Shown here in pieces: positions 44,448 through 56,719 of a stretch of 64,000 nt of DNA (its first letter is position 1; every line of letters begins with the position of its first letter). A program made the position numbers and the translations under genes. Source of the stretch: Phlegmacium glaucopus (Eukaryota > Basidiomycota > Agaricomycetes > Agaricales > Cortinariaceae). The notes below the pieces were generated by a model. The model was given only the letters and a program-made list of their open reading frames with translations, made no database searches and was not told the DNA's origin. The stretch is from assembly GCA_015039465.1 (NCBI GenBank), contig MU130036.1:151905-215904 (forward strand). The letters run 5' to 3'.

Positions 44448-46251
44448 ATGGCTGATAATTATAATACCGACTTTTATAACGATGGTTCATTTTTTCCCCT
44501 GTTCCCTGACCCAGCGTTGTCGGAAATCGACTGGTCATCTCATGCTGTCAATGGAACTAATAAATTTTCCACCGCCCCTACTCCCACCCCCCCGCCCGAT
44601 CCCTCATCCTTCATCACTGACACACCTATGGCACTACCCACGACCCAGGGATATTCTCGAATGCCTCCCCAAGAGCCCCATGCAAGGGTGCGTCCGATAT
44701 ATGCACCTGCACCCTCATTAACGTCTTTTTTTATAGCCTCAACATCAGCCCATAGGCAATATCAATAATTCAACTAGCCCTGTAATTCCAGGTTTCGGCC
44801 ATCCCATCCCACCAGAATTTTCAGCCAGAGAAATGAAATTAAATGGCCTTAAATCCTCCCAACTCGACCCTCGACTTGAGCTGCCATCGCATATCGCTTT
44901 AGTGAGTACATCATTGCCGTCATTATATCTGCTCACGCCTGAGTGTTGTAGTATACAACAATTGTAGCCCGTCAAGACCTTTCAAAGTACGAGAAACATT
45001 TTTTCCCATACCTTTGGTTTTCTGAAGGGCCACCGCACCTTATGGAAGGCAATGACTACGAAAATGTCATTCTTCCCGAGTCCGTTGGAGCGATCACAAA
45101 AGCCTTGAAAAGCCTTGAATGGAATGTCGGAACGCTGGCCATGACTGCTGGCCATCAACTTGTCTTTTTTTTCCGACATGGGAATATAAAGGATATTCTA
45201 GATACTTTGACGGAAAAATTAGTACGTGGATTAAGCACAGTTATCCCCTGCAATCTATTTCCTTACCATAAAATTTTTAATTTAGGGACCTGATTTTTCA
45301 CAAGGCGCAATATTGCAAGGAATTCCAGTTGAAAATGATATCCTTGTGTTTACGGCGCAAGTCAATAGTTCTTTACGGACTCAACACCCACAACCCATGA
45401 CCATTCGACCCCATCCCAATGTCACGAGGAGCCACCGTCCTTGGATTCACCTACATGGCGCTTCTGGACAAAGTTCAAGTTCCGAGTCAGCGGTTGCGAA
45501 CTCACGTTGCAAAAAAAGAAATGTCCCTCCAATTATTTTTGTGGATGATGAGACTGTAACGGAAAAATGGAGTTGCAAGGCTCCTCTCCCCGGAATTCCT
45601 AATATTAAGCGCTATCGTTATCCTCCTCCTCCAGCCGTCTCAGGCCATTCTGTGGGCTACCAACGATTTTCAGAGATTTCCACTCCAGACTCTTATCCGC
45701 ATCGCAAGCAAAGGTGTCCACTACGTGGTCCTACAAAAGCCCAGGGCAGGAAGTCTGGCTCTTCGAAGGCTCCAGATAAGCATCCACCTAACACCACGGC
45801 GACGAGCCAAACCTCTGAAGTTGCCAACATGGATAATTTTTGGGGGTACAATTTGCGCAGTAGTTCTTCCAATCCAGCTCGACCAGCCGACCAACCTGTT
45901 TTACGAAATATTGTAACCGGATACGAGGGAATCGCAACTACAGGCCAGAGTCCAGATCAGGCTGTAAATGTTGATGCCACAGACTGGGCTCGTTTAACCA
46001 AACCTTTTGCGGCAACCACATATGAATTACCCCAGGCATCCTGGTTCGACGTTCCTGTGTACCCACAGATGCAGTATGACGATGGGCAAAACGATCAGGA
46101 TATATTTGGAGGAGGACGGGTGGCAAGCTTTCAAAGTGATCACGAGCAACTTGAACTCGAACCGAGTCCCATGATAGCATGGGACTCTAATGAAGAATTT
46201 GACGAACTCATTCGTTCTGCAGTCCTTCAGATGGGAACATCACCACGATAG
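44448..46251 (+). CDS. Family X protein, intact copy (546 aa, four exons)
   Basis: Exons 44448-44687, 44737-44901, 44952-45221 and 45286-46251 are each a whole number of codons. The introns of 49, 50, 50 and 64 bp start GTGCGT, GTGAGT and GTACGT and end ATAG, GTAG and TTAG (three introns: 44688-44736, 44902-44951, 45222-45285). The N-terminus is acidic and aromatic (MADNYNTDFYNDGSFFPLF, SEIDWSS). Exon 3 is the conserved core: HFFPYLWFSEGPPHLMEGND, LPESVGAITKALKSLEW and VGTLAMTAGHQLVFFF. Exon 4 is proline-rich with a basic patch (AQGRKSGSSKA, AT-hook-like) and an acidic C-terminus (SNEEFDELI). No signal peptide or membrane helix. I do not recognise the family; a nuclear or cytosolic role is only a guess. 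It has four full-length relatives and at least four fragments in this window. Confidence 0.72.
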
Positions 46252-47128
46252 CTTCAAAAGCTTCTTGGATATTTAGGAGGCCCCGGCCAATCAGCTTTAG
46301 GAGTCGAACGCAGCCAATCGGATTCAAGTCGAAACACAACTGGCGGGCAAGTTGTGACCTCAGGTCTCAGAAACACCCATTTTGTCAATGTTCGACCCAC
46401 CAAGGTCCAAACCTATCGTCGACCCACACCTACCTTACTCCAATGGGTCCACCTGCGGCACACGATGCAGAGCAGGCTACGATGACAGACCTACCTGCTT
46501 ACGCAGACGAAAATCCGATTAATCACACATCACAACAAGGTGAACCTGCCCTGGACCACATAAGGTAGGAGTTCGTACGCCGTTAAGCTTACGCAATTGA
46601 ACTTGAATTTTAGATACGCATGGTATGTCAGGGTAAGACGCGTCGCGCTCTCTCTCACCTGAATCTGTTCCTCTTTCGTCAATCCGAAGGTTTCAAAAAA
46701 GAGAGTTATCCACTTTATGGGTGCTTACCGCAAAGGGGCTGAATGGGAAACAGACTGGAGTCACTGGACGGCTTCCCGCAAGCTTGTCCTTGAAGTATCG
46801 CTGCCATTGTGTGGCTGAAAGTCTGATGGACGATGTTGAATCTAGTTTAACTTATACATTACATTGTATATGTATCTTACATGTATGCATGGCTTCGCGT
46901 CCCATTTTATTGTTGAGCACTCACCTAGAGCTTAGCAATCAATATTGTCATGTTAAATATTCTGCTTCAATCTACTTTCCTATGTGGACGACTCATTGCA
47001 TAAGGTAAATAACGACTTCAACCTTTTAAAAATATCCGTTTACAGCTTTTAAGCACATATACACTACTGAAACTGAGGTTCCCCCCCATTGAATATTAAA
47101 GGAATCACGTAATAGTAGAAAAGAGGTT
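46252..47128. other. X-downstream conserved region incl. block B
   Basis: 46300-46550 resembles the repeated frame VTSGLRNTHFVNVRPTK, also seen at 17.4, 26.1 and 52.5 kb. Block B is at 46555-46925. No gene called. Confidence 0.4.
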
Positions 47129-49480
47129 TCAAGGTCCCATACCGCAAACTCCTAATCCTACGCACTCAAATTCAACTGTTGAAGTTCCATCCTTTTTCAG
47201 AACAGGCGAACAAAGAGGCTCGTTATCAAATGTTAGGCATGGAGCCGAGGAACCATCATATAATGTATCATCGAGGTAAAGACCATAGTGCCCGTCACTT
47301 GAGGATTACACGAATTTCAGTAAGACAGAAAACGGAGAGAGAAAGAAGAAAAACTTCTCGCCCGCCTCCTCCAAAAGAATTATAACTGTTTTTCCTAGTC
47401 GTCTTGTATACTTTCAATGTTCCTTGTGTGAACTTCTACAAAAACCTGGATCCAAAAATAAGATTACACTAATCATCACACTGAGAAAGACAAAGAAAGA
47501 CTTACGATTCACCGCCACCAAAACATCCTTTCCCACCTTTCTTCCCCATACTTAATCCTTCTCCATCAGCGATCCAAGCTCCAAATGTTCTCTTTTCTTC
47601 TTCAGCTGCCGCACCAGCGTCTTTTATGATTGATAAAACGCATCTTGTACCCAATCCTACGCCTTCATCTTTACAGGATAGACAGCTCGGGAAGGGCGAT
47701 AAAGCTTCTTCGCATTGCATGTATAAAGTCTTCAACGATATTCCATGTTGGTCAAGTGACTAGACTCCAAGATCGAGGAAGACGACAGACAGCTGGGAGA
47801 CGCGCGGGCGTAACTAGACATTCAAAAGAGAACGGGAATTAAGGAATGAATTCATATAAAAAAAAGGGGATATTTCATACCAAAATCGCCAAGTTTTGAT
47901 AGCGTACGGGTGTGGTGGCCGCCTTCCTCCGTTTCAAATCTAAATTTCCACTTTCGTTCTCCATGAATGCACCTATACCAGTACATACCCCGATATCTGG
48001 TTGTACATGTCCTTGCGTCTGCGATTCGAGTGTTTTCCGCCCGTTATCCACATTTTTCTCATTTCCTCTACTATTCGCTCTGCATCCCTCTCCAACTCGT
48101 TCGAAAATCCTTTATTCCAATCATATTAATCTCCTCTGAATCCAGGAGCGCCGCTTGGTGGGATATAAGCGTGAGTTGCGAATGGGGAAGTCGTGTGTTT
48201 GATGATACCACCTGCCAACGAGGAAGTGGATGGTCTAGGTAATGTATGGGATACATGTGGCTCTGGATGCTGGCTTAGAGGGCAAGGAGTTGGGGGGGAG
48301 GATGAGTCTCGTCTGTAGATTACTGAAGCTGTTGATGCTGCTGTTAGTGGTGAGGTTTTTGATGGAGGATTCAGGGAGGAGGGTGAGGAAGGTGAAGCAT
48401 CGGCGCTGACGCCAAATATTGATGCCAGGGCCGGTTTGCTCCATGTCCTGCTGGTGGTGCCCACTGCTACTGCTCGTTGTCAGGTGATTGGACATCCATC
48501 TTGTAGAGAAGGTGGACGATGTCAACCTTGAGAAAGTCGGATCTCTCCTGATGGATGCTTCATTGGACGAGTTAGCCAGGAGAATTGGTGGTGCAAGTGT
48601 AGCTGGAGACGGAAGAGAAGGAGATCAGGGATGAGAGGAATCGGACAACCGCGATTGTAATCATGTTTCGTCGTTGTCACTATAGGTATTGATATTGACC
48701 AAGTGTCTCGAAGAAAACTATTCATTGCAGAACGGTGTCAATGGGAAGTAGTGATGACAGCGAAGATGTTTGTGGTTCAGGATTGGAAGCAGATGCTTGC
48801 CGGCGTCGAATGTTGTGGATGGATCTTCCTGGCCGTCTGTTTGTGTAGTTTCGTTCTCGTGGTGCAATGATTATCTTCGCATTTGAGTAATTCATCCACT
48901 AAACCTCTCCGCCTTATCTCTGAGTTCCGTTTCGCATCCTGAGCGAATTTGTCAAAAAATGTAAGACTGGAGTTGTCTGGGCGAGTTGGGTGGTAAAATG
49001 ATTGTGCCGAAGTTGGTACTACCGACATTGGTAGCGGTGATGGTACTGGCAACAGCACAGGAGGTGAAAACGGCTCGTCATCGTTCTTATCCCAGTCGAA
49101 GGTCGGAACACCCAATGAGGAATTTGAGGAAGGTAATAGCAACGACAAAGGATCCTCATGTGCAGGAAAGATTCGGAATCATCTGTTGTTGAGCGTACTT
49201 GTGGACTAGAGGATGCTATGGGGGCGCAGGAAATAGATTTGGTGATGTTCTAAGCAGCTGGCGTGAAGAGAGAAGCAAACTTATCAGCGTTGGGTTCTCC
49301 CTCGTTGTAGGTGTTCGGGAGATCACAGGAGACATCGCTGGTGTCATCGCCACCGACGACGAAGTTTTGTTGTTCCTTTCTTCATCCGATAAGAACGTCA
49401 GAGATGGCGCCGAGAAATCCAAGGTCCTAAGTTCGTTAAGCGCCTTGTTATGATTGAAAATGAACTCGAAAGTCACCAGC
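47129..49480 (-). pseudogene. TLDc-domain (OXR1-like) gene, copy 3
   Basis: The minus strand shows TFGAWIADGEGLSMGKKGGK followed by GCFGGGES, then FTQGTLKVYKTTRKNSYN. There the CEPGY codons are deleted before SFGGG, and the donor has become GCGAGA. The ending HYGLYLDDTLYDGSSAP is preserved but the final residues are changed (GLGVCGMGP). The N-terminal region is broken at several points (48.5-49.1 kb). Confidence 0.62.
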
Positions 49481-49504
49481 AACAAAGCCGAAGGACATTC
49501 GGAG

Positions 49505-49760
49505 ATTGATTTTGTAGAATCGGGACTCGCAGCACTAGTCATCAGAAATAAGAAGAATCATACTACAGGTACAGGCTGGTATAGGCCAGGTGATGCGGCA
49601 AGGGTTCATCGCGCTGTACTGTCATTACATAATATTGATGATAATGAGTTCCTAAAAAGGCAATATCACCCCAAGTCGCGCAATATCTATCTCCTAGTAG
49701 GGACGTGCGCGTGATCATAATAAAGGTGTATTGTTGTTCAATTTGAAGGTCCAAGTCTTC
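49505..49760. repeat. Interspersed repeat R, short copy
   Basis: Matches 31570-31865 with internal deletions. It directly follows the TLDc 5' end. Confidence 0.65.
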
Positions 49761-49823
49761 GGAGAGAAAGTTTGTATATTAATTTAGATACCTAGAACAA
49801 TATAGTAAGTTCTAGTTAGCTAC

Positions 49824-50020
49824 TGTAACGAGCAAATATAAAACAAATGTACTCACATCTCAACTTGTATAGAAAGTTGAGATGTGTAAATAAAAGAAAA
49901 CCGTAACAAAAGGAAATGATTATGTAACGTTGATCATAACGCGATGAAGGAGTGCGATAATAGATAATAGATAATGGAACTCAAAATAAACAAAGGGGTT
50001 GCAGCTCGTATATTCCAACA
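49824..50020 (-). mobile_element. Copia-type solo LTR (probable)
   Basis: On the minus strand it starts TGTTGGAATATACGAG and may end ...CTCGTTACA. It is longer than the relics at 8.8 and 31.9 kb. No target duplication was recognised. Confidence 0.5.
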
Positions 50021-50500
50021 CTTCTGAGTCATCTGGCGTACGAGGACCTCATTCGTTCAACCTTCACATGAAAACTTCCGGGGTCCAGAGGGATATTCAG
50101 ATAGCACTGACAATTTCCAATCGAGCACATACACACATTACCCAAAATGCCAAAGCGCAATGTGCAAAGCGTCGTTCTGCTCAGGATAACCACCTAATAC
50201 CCCAAAAATGAGTAATGAAAATGATCTCCAACAGAATGAATTTGACGCTGAAATTTCTGCATAGAGAGTCTCAGTGAGTATGAATACGATCAACCAATTT
50301 GTTCAAGCTTCACATGAAAATATTAGGAGGGATATTCAGATGTCACCGACGACTTCCCAATTCTAATCACGAACATTGCCGACGTTCAAGTGCCGACGCA
50401 CACACCGAATCATGCGCCCTCATTCAACGATACCGTCCGCCGCTCCATATCAAGCATTTGGTATCCCCTCCGAATCGGAGCGCAAATATACCAACAGGGA
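50021..50500. other. Spacer, partly shared with 8975-9120
   Basis: Up to about 50190 it matches the sequence after the LTR relic in module copies 0 and 2; the rest is unrecognised. Confidence 0.35.
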
Positions 50501-50810
50501 CCTTTAAGCACAGTTATTCCCTGCAACTCTATTCCCTTATCATAAAATTTAGGGACCTGATTTTTCACAAGGCGCAATATTGCAAGGAATTCCAGTTGAA
50601 AATGATATCCTTGTGTTTACGGCGCAAGTCGATAGTTCTTTACGGACTCAACACCCACAATCCATGACCGTTCGCATTCCAAGGTCACAAGGAGCCACCA
50701 TCCCCAGATCCACCTACATACTTCCAGGCAGAGTTCAAGTTCAGCGGTTGCGAACTCACATTGCAAAAAAAGAAATGCGCCTCCAATTATTTTTGTGGAT
50801 GATGATACGC
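50501..50810 (+). pseudogene. Fragment of family X exon 3/4 junction
   Basis: Matches 45235-45550 of the intact X gene, including ILQGIPVENDILVFTAQV, with deletions afterwards. It breaks at 50810, where module copy 4 begins. Confidence 0.6.
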
Positions 50811-50848
50811 CACACATTTACCATTTTTTTATCTTTTGTCCACAAATA

Positions 50849-52071
50849 CCCCGCGTCCACATTGTGAGCGCCTACAATACCTACTTTCCTACTCGTGATT
50901 CATTTTTTTCCGTTCCCTGACACAGCTTCATCTGAAATTGCTGGTTTCGGTCCACCAGGATTATCGAAGAGAGAAAGAAATGAAATTAAATAGCCTTAAA
51001 TCCTTTCGTGTCCCGCCGTCTCACATCACTTTAGTAAGCACTCCAAATTGTTGCTGTCATTGAATTCTGCTCACCTGAATACTTTAGTATACGACAATTG
51101 TAGTCCGTCAAGACCTTCCAAAGATTGAGAAATCTTTTTTCCCATACATCTGGTTTTCCAAAGGCCCACCCATGACTGCTAGCCATCAACTTATCCTCTT
51201 TTTCCAACATGGAAATATGGAGGATGTTCTAGATGATTTGAGGGAAGAATTGGTACGTGGATTAAGCACAATTATTCCCTGAAACTCTATTTCCTTACCA
51301 TGAAATTTAGGGACCCGGTTTTTCAAGCAGCGCAATATCGCAAGGAATTCCGGCTCAAAATGATATCCTCAGATTTACGGCGCAAATTACTCCTGGCCGT
51401 CAAGTCGCACATTCAAAAGAGTTCAACAATCATGAACATTTCCTTAGAGAACATCGATGGTCAGAGGTGTTAACGGAGCTTGGCGCTGAGGGGAGAAAGC
51501 ATGTAGCTCAAAAATACTTTGGTTTATCTAATCGCCTCTCAACTTTTTGTTCCTCCGAAACAAAAGGATGGAAAAATATTTTTGTCCAGTCGACCCGGCT
51601 CAATAATCAGTCCCCAGGAACAGGGTAAGTGCTCGGATTTTAAATTTCAGTTTTAACCACTCGTCGGGGTCTTGGAATATGTACTGAAATCCCCATCTAC
51701 ATATTATATTAGTTGTTTCAAACAACCATACCCACAGAGTCATTGGCGCCCCCTTCCAGTTGGAGACATAACCAACAAGCAGTTATGTCAGTCTCTTCCA
51801 GCCGATAAAGTAGCTCCCCCTCCACATGTCGAACAACCAGGTGAATCTTTACCTACAACATGATTTTGAATTTATTTTCACCTTGTATTGCACAGTTGCT
51901 GGTTCTGCGTCGTGGACTCAGATGAAGAATGCAGGCGCATCCACTTCAATGCCATGGGATGAGGACATAAGTCCAATCAACCTTATCAATGGGGAGAGAC
52001 CTCCTGAGTCAACGCTTCAGGTCTTGCTCGCTAACTACCTGCCTGCATCCGCTCTGCCCCAAGTTTGTTAG
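50849..52071 (+). pseudogene. Family X gene, subfamily 2 copy
   Basis: Same lost ATG and exon 1/2 fusion as at 24.4 kb, and the same internal exon 3 deletion (MTASHQLILFFQHGN). The tail segments EYVLKSPSTYYIS and SWTQMKNAGASTSMPWDED are present; the last frame ends at 52071. Confidence 0.55.
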
Positions 52072-53285
52072 GAGACTGGTATGTGACAATGGTCTTCCTC
52101 CACTGGCAACGTCTGACTTAGTCAAACCAAGCATCTACCTATCCTGTATTACTGTCCGGGATAGCCACCTCCGCGCGGAACAAGACCCAGCCCAGTTCCA
52201 ACAATGCGCCGCCTCCCCTTGAACAAGGACCATCTGGCATCAACATGATAGTCCGGCGTCTGGCCTCTTCGTGGCTCAAGGGACTAGTACCTTCGGGGAA
52301 GCTAACAGACGTCCTCTACCCTTCGCTGGCGAGGAAAAACTACTGGCAGTCAGCTAGTACGACGATCATGATGAGCCACTCGACTGTCAAGGCAATGGTC
52401 CGTTGCCTCTTTGAACACTCAGCTACACTACTTAACCTATGTATTAAGCACCAGAAAATCCGATTGAAGTCGAAACACTTCTGGCAGGCAAGCTGTGACC
52501 TCCGGTCTCGGAAACGCCTATGTTGTCAATGTTCAACCCACCAAACCTATCGTCAACCCACACCTACCTTACTCCAACGGGTCCACCTGTGGCACACGAT
52601 GCAGAGCAGGCTACGACGACAGACTTACCTGCCTACGCAGACGAAAATCTGGTTAATCACACATCACAACAAGGTGCCCTGACCGCATAAGGTAGGAGTT
52701 CGTACGCCATTAAGCTTACGCAATCAAATGACAAAGTGCTTGAATTTTAGATACGCATAGTATGTCGCGTCGCGCTCTCTCTCATCTGACTCTGTTGATC
52801 GACCCGAAGGTTCTAAAGAAACATATATCCGCTTTATGGATGCTTACCGCCAAGGACTGAATGGGAAACAGACTGGATGGGTTCCCGCGCCCTAGTAGAA
52901 GTACTGCTGCCACCGTGGCCTGAAAGCCTGATGGACGATACAGAATCTAGTTTAACTTATATACATTACATTGCATTATTTATCTTACATATATGCATAG
53001 CTTCGCATCTCATTTTATTGTTGAGCGCTCACCTACTAGCACATCTTGTCATTCGTTGAATATTCGATCTGCTTTCCGACGTGGTCGTCTATCAATGATT
53101 CCTGCTCGTCATTGCATAAGGGTAAGTAACAATGTCAATCTTTCTAAAAAAATATCCGTTTACAGCTTTTAACCACATATATACACTAACTGAATTCTGC
53201 GCGAACTGAAGTTCCTCCTTATTCTGCTATATTTAATATTAAAAGAATGACGTAGTTGGAATGAACCGCAAAGAGGTTTCAACTT
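52072..53285. other. X-downstream conserved region incl. block B
   Basis: Collinear with 25710-26894; block B at 52685-53030. No gene called. Confidence 0.4.
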
Positions 53286-55320
53286 TCAAGGTCCCATACC
53301 CCAAACTTCTAATTCAACTGTTGAAGTTCCAGCCTTTTTCGGACCAGTTGAACAAAGAGGCCTCGTTATCAAACATTGGGCATGGAGCCGAGGAGCCGTC
53401 GTATAATGTATCATCGAGGTAAAGACCATATTGCCCGTCACTTTGAGGATTGCAACAATTTCAGTAAGATAGAAAACGGAGAGAAAGAAGAAAAACTTCT
53501 CACCCTCCTCCAAAAGAAATATAACCTCGCTCGCAAAGCGCCACATAATTGTTTTTTCCAGTTGTCTTGTACACTTTCGTGTGAACTTCCGCAAGAACTT
53601 TGGATCCAAAAGTAAGATTACCACCAATTATCACACAGTGAGAAAAAGACAAAGAAAGACCTACGATTCACCGCCGCCGAAATATCCTTTCCCACCCTTC
53701 TTCTCCATACTTACTCCTTCATCAGCGATTCAAGTTCCAAATGTTCCCTCTTATTCCTCTCCACCTGCTGCGCTGGCGTCTCTTATGATTAATAAAATGC
53801 ATCTTGTACCCAATCCTACTCCTTCATTTTTACCAGGATACACAGCTCGGGAAGGCGATAAAGCTTCTTCGCATCGCATGTATAAAGTGTTCAACAATAT
53901 TCCATGTTGGTCAAGTGAATAAACCAGACTCAAAGATTGAGGAAAACGACAGAGATTTGGGAAAAATGGGCATAACTAGACATTCCAAAGAGAACGGGAA
54001 TTGAGGAATGGATTCATAGATATAAAAAAAAGGGGATATGTCATACCAAAATCGCCAAGTTTTGAGAAAGTACGGGTGTGGTAGCCGCCTTCCTCCGTTT
54101 CAAATTTAAATTTCCGCTTTTCTTCTCCATGAATGCGCCTATACCAATACTTACCCCTTGCATCTGCGATTCAAGTATTTTCTGCCCCTTATCCAGGTTT
54201 TTCTCATTTCCTCTACCATTCGCTCTGCCTTGTACTATCTCCCTCTCCAACTCGTTCGAAAATCCTTTATCCCAATCATATGAATCTCCTCTGAAGCCAG
54301 GGCACCGCTTGGTGGGATATAAATGTGAGCTCCGATGGAGGACTCAAGGAGGAAGAGAAGGAGGGTGAAACGTCAGCGCTGACGCCAAATATTGATGCCA
54401 GGGCGTTGCCCCGTGTCCTTCGAAGGAGATCGGGGATGAGAAGGATCGGACAACCGTGATTGTAAGGATGTTTCGTCGTTGTCGCTACAGGTATTGATAT
54501 TGACCAAGTGTCCCGAAGAAAAATATTCAAGGTCAAGGTCGTGCAAAACGGCGTCAACGGGAAGTAGTGATGACGGCGAAGATGTTTGTAGTTCAGGATC
54601 GGAAGTAGACTGCTTGCCGTCATCGAATGTTGTCGATTGATCTTCCTGGCCTTCTGTCTGTGTAGTTTCGTTCTCGTGGTGCAATAAATACAACGGATTA
54701 TCTTCGCATTTCAGTAATTCATCCACTAAACCTTTCCACCTTATCTCTGAATTCCGTTTCGCATCCTCAGCAAACTTGTCAAAAAACGTAAGACTGGTGT
54801 TGTCTGGTCGAGTCGGGTGGTAAGATGATTGTGACGAAGTTGGTACTACCGACGTTGGTGGTGGTGATGATACCGGCAACAGCACAGGAACTGAAAACGG
54901 CTCGTCGTCGTCTTATCCCACTCGAAGGTCGTCAAAACACCCAATGAGGAATTTGAGGAAGGCAACAGCAACGACAAATGATCCTCATGTGCAGAAACGC
55001 TCATAAAAGATTCGGAATCCATCTGTTGTTGAGCGTTCCTTTTGAACTTGTGAACTAGAGGATGCCTGCGGGGGCGCAGGAAACAGGTTTGGTGATGCTC
55101 TAGGGGCAGATAACGTGAAGAGAGAAGCAGAGTTATCACCATTGGGTTCCCCCTTGTTGTAGGCGTTCGGGAGATCACAGGAGACATCGCTGGTGTCATT
55201 GTCACCGACGACGACAAAGTTTTGTTGTTGTGTGAATACCTTTCTTCATCCGATAAGAACGTCAGAGATGGCGCCGAGATCCGAGGTTGTTAAGCGCCTT
55301 GTTATGATTGAAAATGAACT
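53286..55320 (-). pseudogene. TLDc-domain (OXR1-like) gene, copy 4
   Basis: The TLDc core is best kept here: SLVYSLDQHGILLNTLYMRC without the stop seen in copy 2, VYKTTGKNNYVALCERGYIS with an intact donor, then QYGLYLDDTLYDGSSAPCP. A one-base insertion after FDNEA shifts the C-terminus. The middle of the N-terminal half is deleted near 54.31-54.43 kb, where serine-rich sequence is joined to GINIWRQR in a shifted frame. The segment TSLTFFDKFAEDAKRNSEI and LVDELLKCEDNPLYLL is conserved among copies. Confidence 0.68.
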
Positions 55321-56186
55321 CGAAGGTCAATATTGCCGCCAGCAACAAATAAATTCAAATTTTGGAGCATGGTAGGTCATGTGCGTGCTGCGGGCCGTGC
55401 CACGGTGGCAAAAATGTTCTTTCATTCCATTTCACGTACTCAGTGTGAATCAAGCTGGGTGCTACTCCGAGATCTGAAGACAGTTAGTAACTTGGAATTG
55501 TGAAATGTTTTGAAAGCCGTTATCCGGTTATCGTGGGGACGTTCTTCTGTATCTATGGAACTCCACTGGCAAACCGCACATCTTCATGCTCAATATGTTT
55601 GTAACGGGAGCGCTCAAATGCTTAGCGCAACTTTCGAGCTCCTGTATGGATGCCTCATCTTTGGAGCTTGCAGAGTAATTGAATTCTCTCTATCCTCTGT
55701 CTGTCTTTTGCGTCCACAGTTGGTTGATGCCAAGTCGATGCACAAGACGTTTCCTCCACTGATATTTACGAAGACCCTGTGTCAATAGTCCTTGTGCATT
55801 TCCGCAGTTCATTATGACATTATGGTGTTCATCACCCAAAGCATGGCTTTATAACGGTATCCGATACCTTCTCCTAGTCATTGGCAGTGCTATCGGCCGC
55901 TTGACGCTCGCTTTCGATTGATATTACCTCACCAAGCTGTTTTTTTTCGTTAGGTTTTGTTCAGTGGTCTCTGCTATCTGACACCGTGAAACGGTGAGTG
56001 ATGCCGTCTCCACATGTAACCTCTTCGTGATGAGATACGTACATTCCAACCATCCTTTACAGTTCTACAGATTATTAATCATCTCGTACAAGACCTCTGG
56101 AAGTATATAAAGATCGCTATGGTCTACCCACCATCTTCATTCAAACAGTTTCCCAGTGTTCAACATTACAGACAAAGCAAAACAAC
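55321..56186. other. TLDc/hydrophobin divergent promoter region
   Basis: Equivalent to 5955-6744; TATA box at 56104. Confidence 0.5.
56104..56111 (+). promoter_or_regulatory. TATA box of hydrophobin copy 4
   Basis: TATATAAA 83 bp upstream of the ATG. Confidence 0.7.
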
Positions 56187-56719
56187 ATGCAATTCAAACT
56201 CATCTCTATTCTCGCCTTTGTCACTCTTGTAGCTGCTGACATCGCCCCTCCTTTCCCTGGGAACCCTCCTCCTACTATCGGTGCTAGCAAATGCGACTCC
56301 GGAGAACTCCAGTGCTGTAAGTTGTATTTTCACCAGTTCGCCTTAGTGCTATGATGAACATTCATGTTCATCATTATTACAGGCAACACCTCTGAGTCAC
56401 CCACTGCTGCTTCCAGCGTCCTCGGTCCCTTGGGCATCGCTCCAAGCACTATTTCTGGTCTTGTCGGTCTCGATTGCACCCCAATCACCGTCATAGGCGG
56501 AGCCCAGCCGTCTTGGTAAGTTCTTTAGATTCATTGACCCTGACTGGTTGGAATTTAAACAATTTTTTTTGCCAGCTCCGCCAAACCTCTCTGCTGCACA
56601 GACAACTCGCACGGTAAGTGATTTCCTTGAGCATATTTTCTGTCTACTGACTATCCTTTTTTCCCCAACATTAAGACACCGTTTCCCTGGGTTGCAACCC
56701 AGTTGACCTGGACGCTTAG
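56187..56719 (+). CDS. Class I hydrophobin, intact diverged copy (4 exons)
   Basis: The model joins 56187-56316, 56383-56515, 56576-56613 and 56676-56719 (114 aa); introns 66, 60 and 62 bp. The signal peptide is MQFKLISILAFVTLVAADIA. The eight cysteines are at 36, 43-44, 75, 88, 94-95 and 107, as in the copy at 6745. Substitutions are mostly outside the cysteines (K37D, K45N, G55S, V74L, G84A, N101D), consistent with an older duplicate kept by selection. It is a secreted surface-film protein, presumably on hyphae or fruit bodies. Confidence 0.93.

Larger units (their letters stand above)
43730..50020. repeat. Array module copy 3 (hydrophobin deleted)
   Basis: X (intact), block B and TLDc (-) are collinear with the other modules. 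At about 49485-49500 the TLDc 5' end is joined directly to repeat R, so the hydrophobin and its downstream block are missing. The LTR relic follows. Confidence 0.75.
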
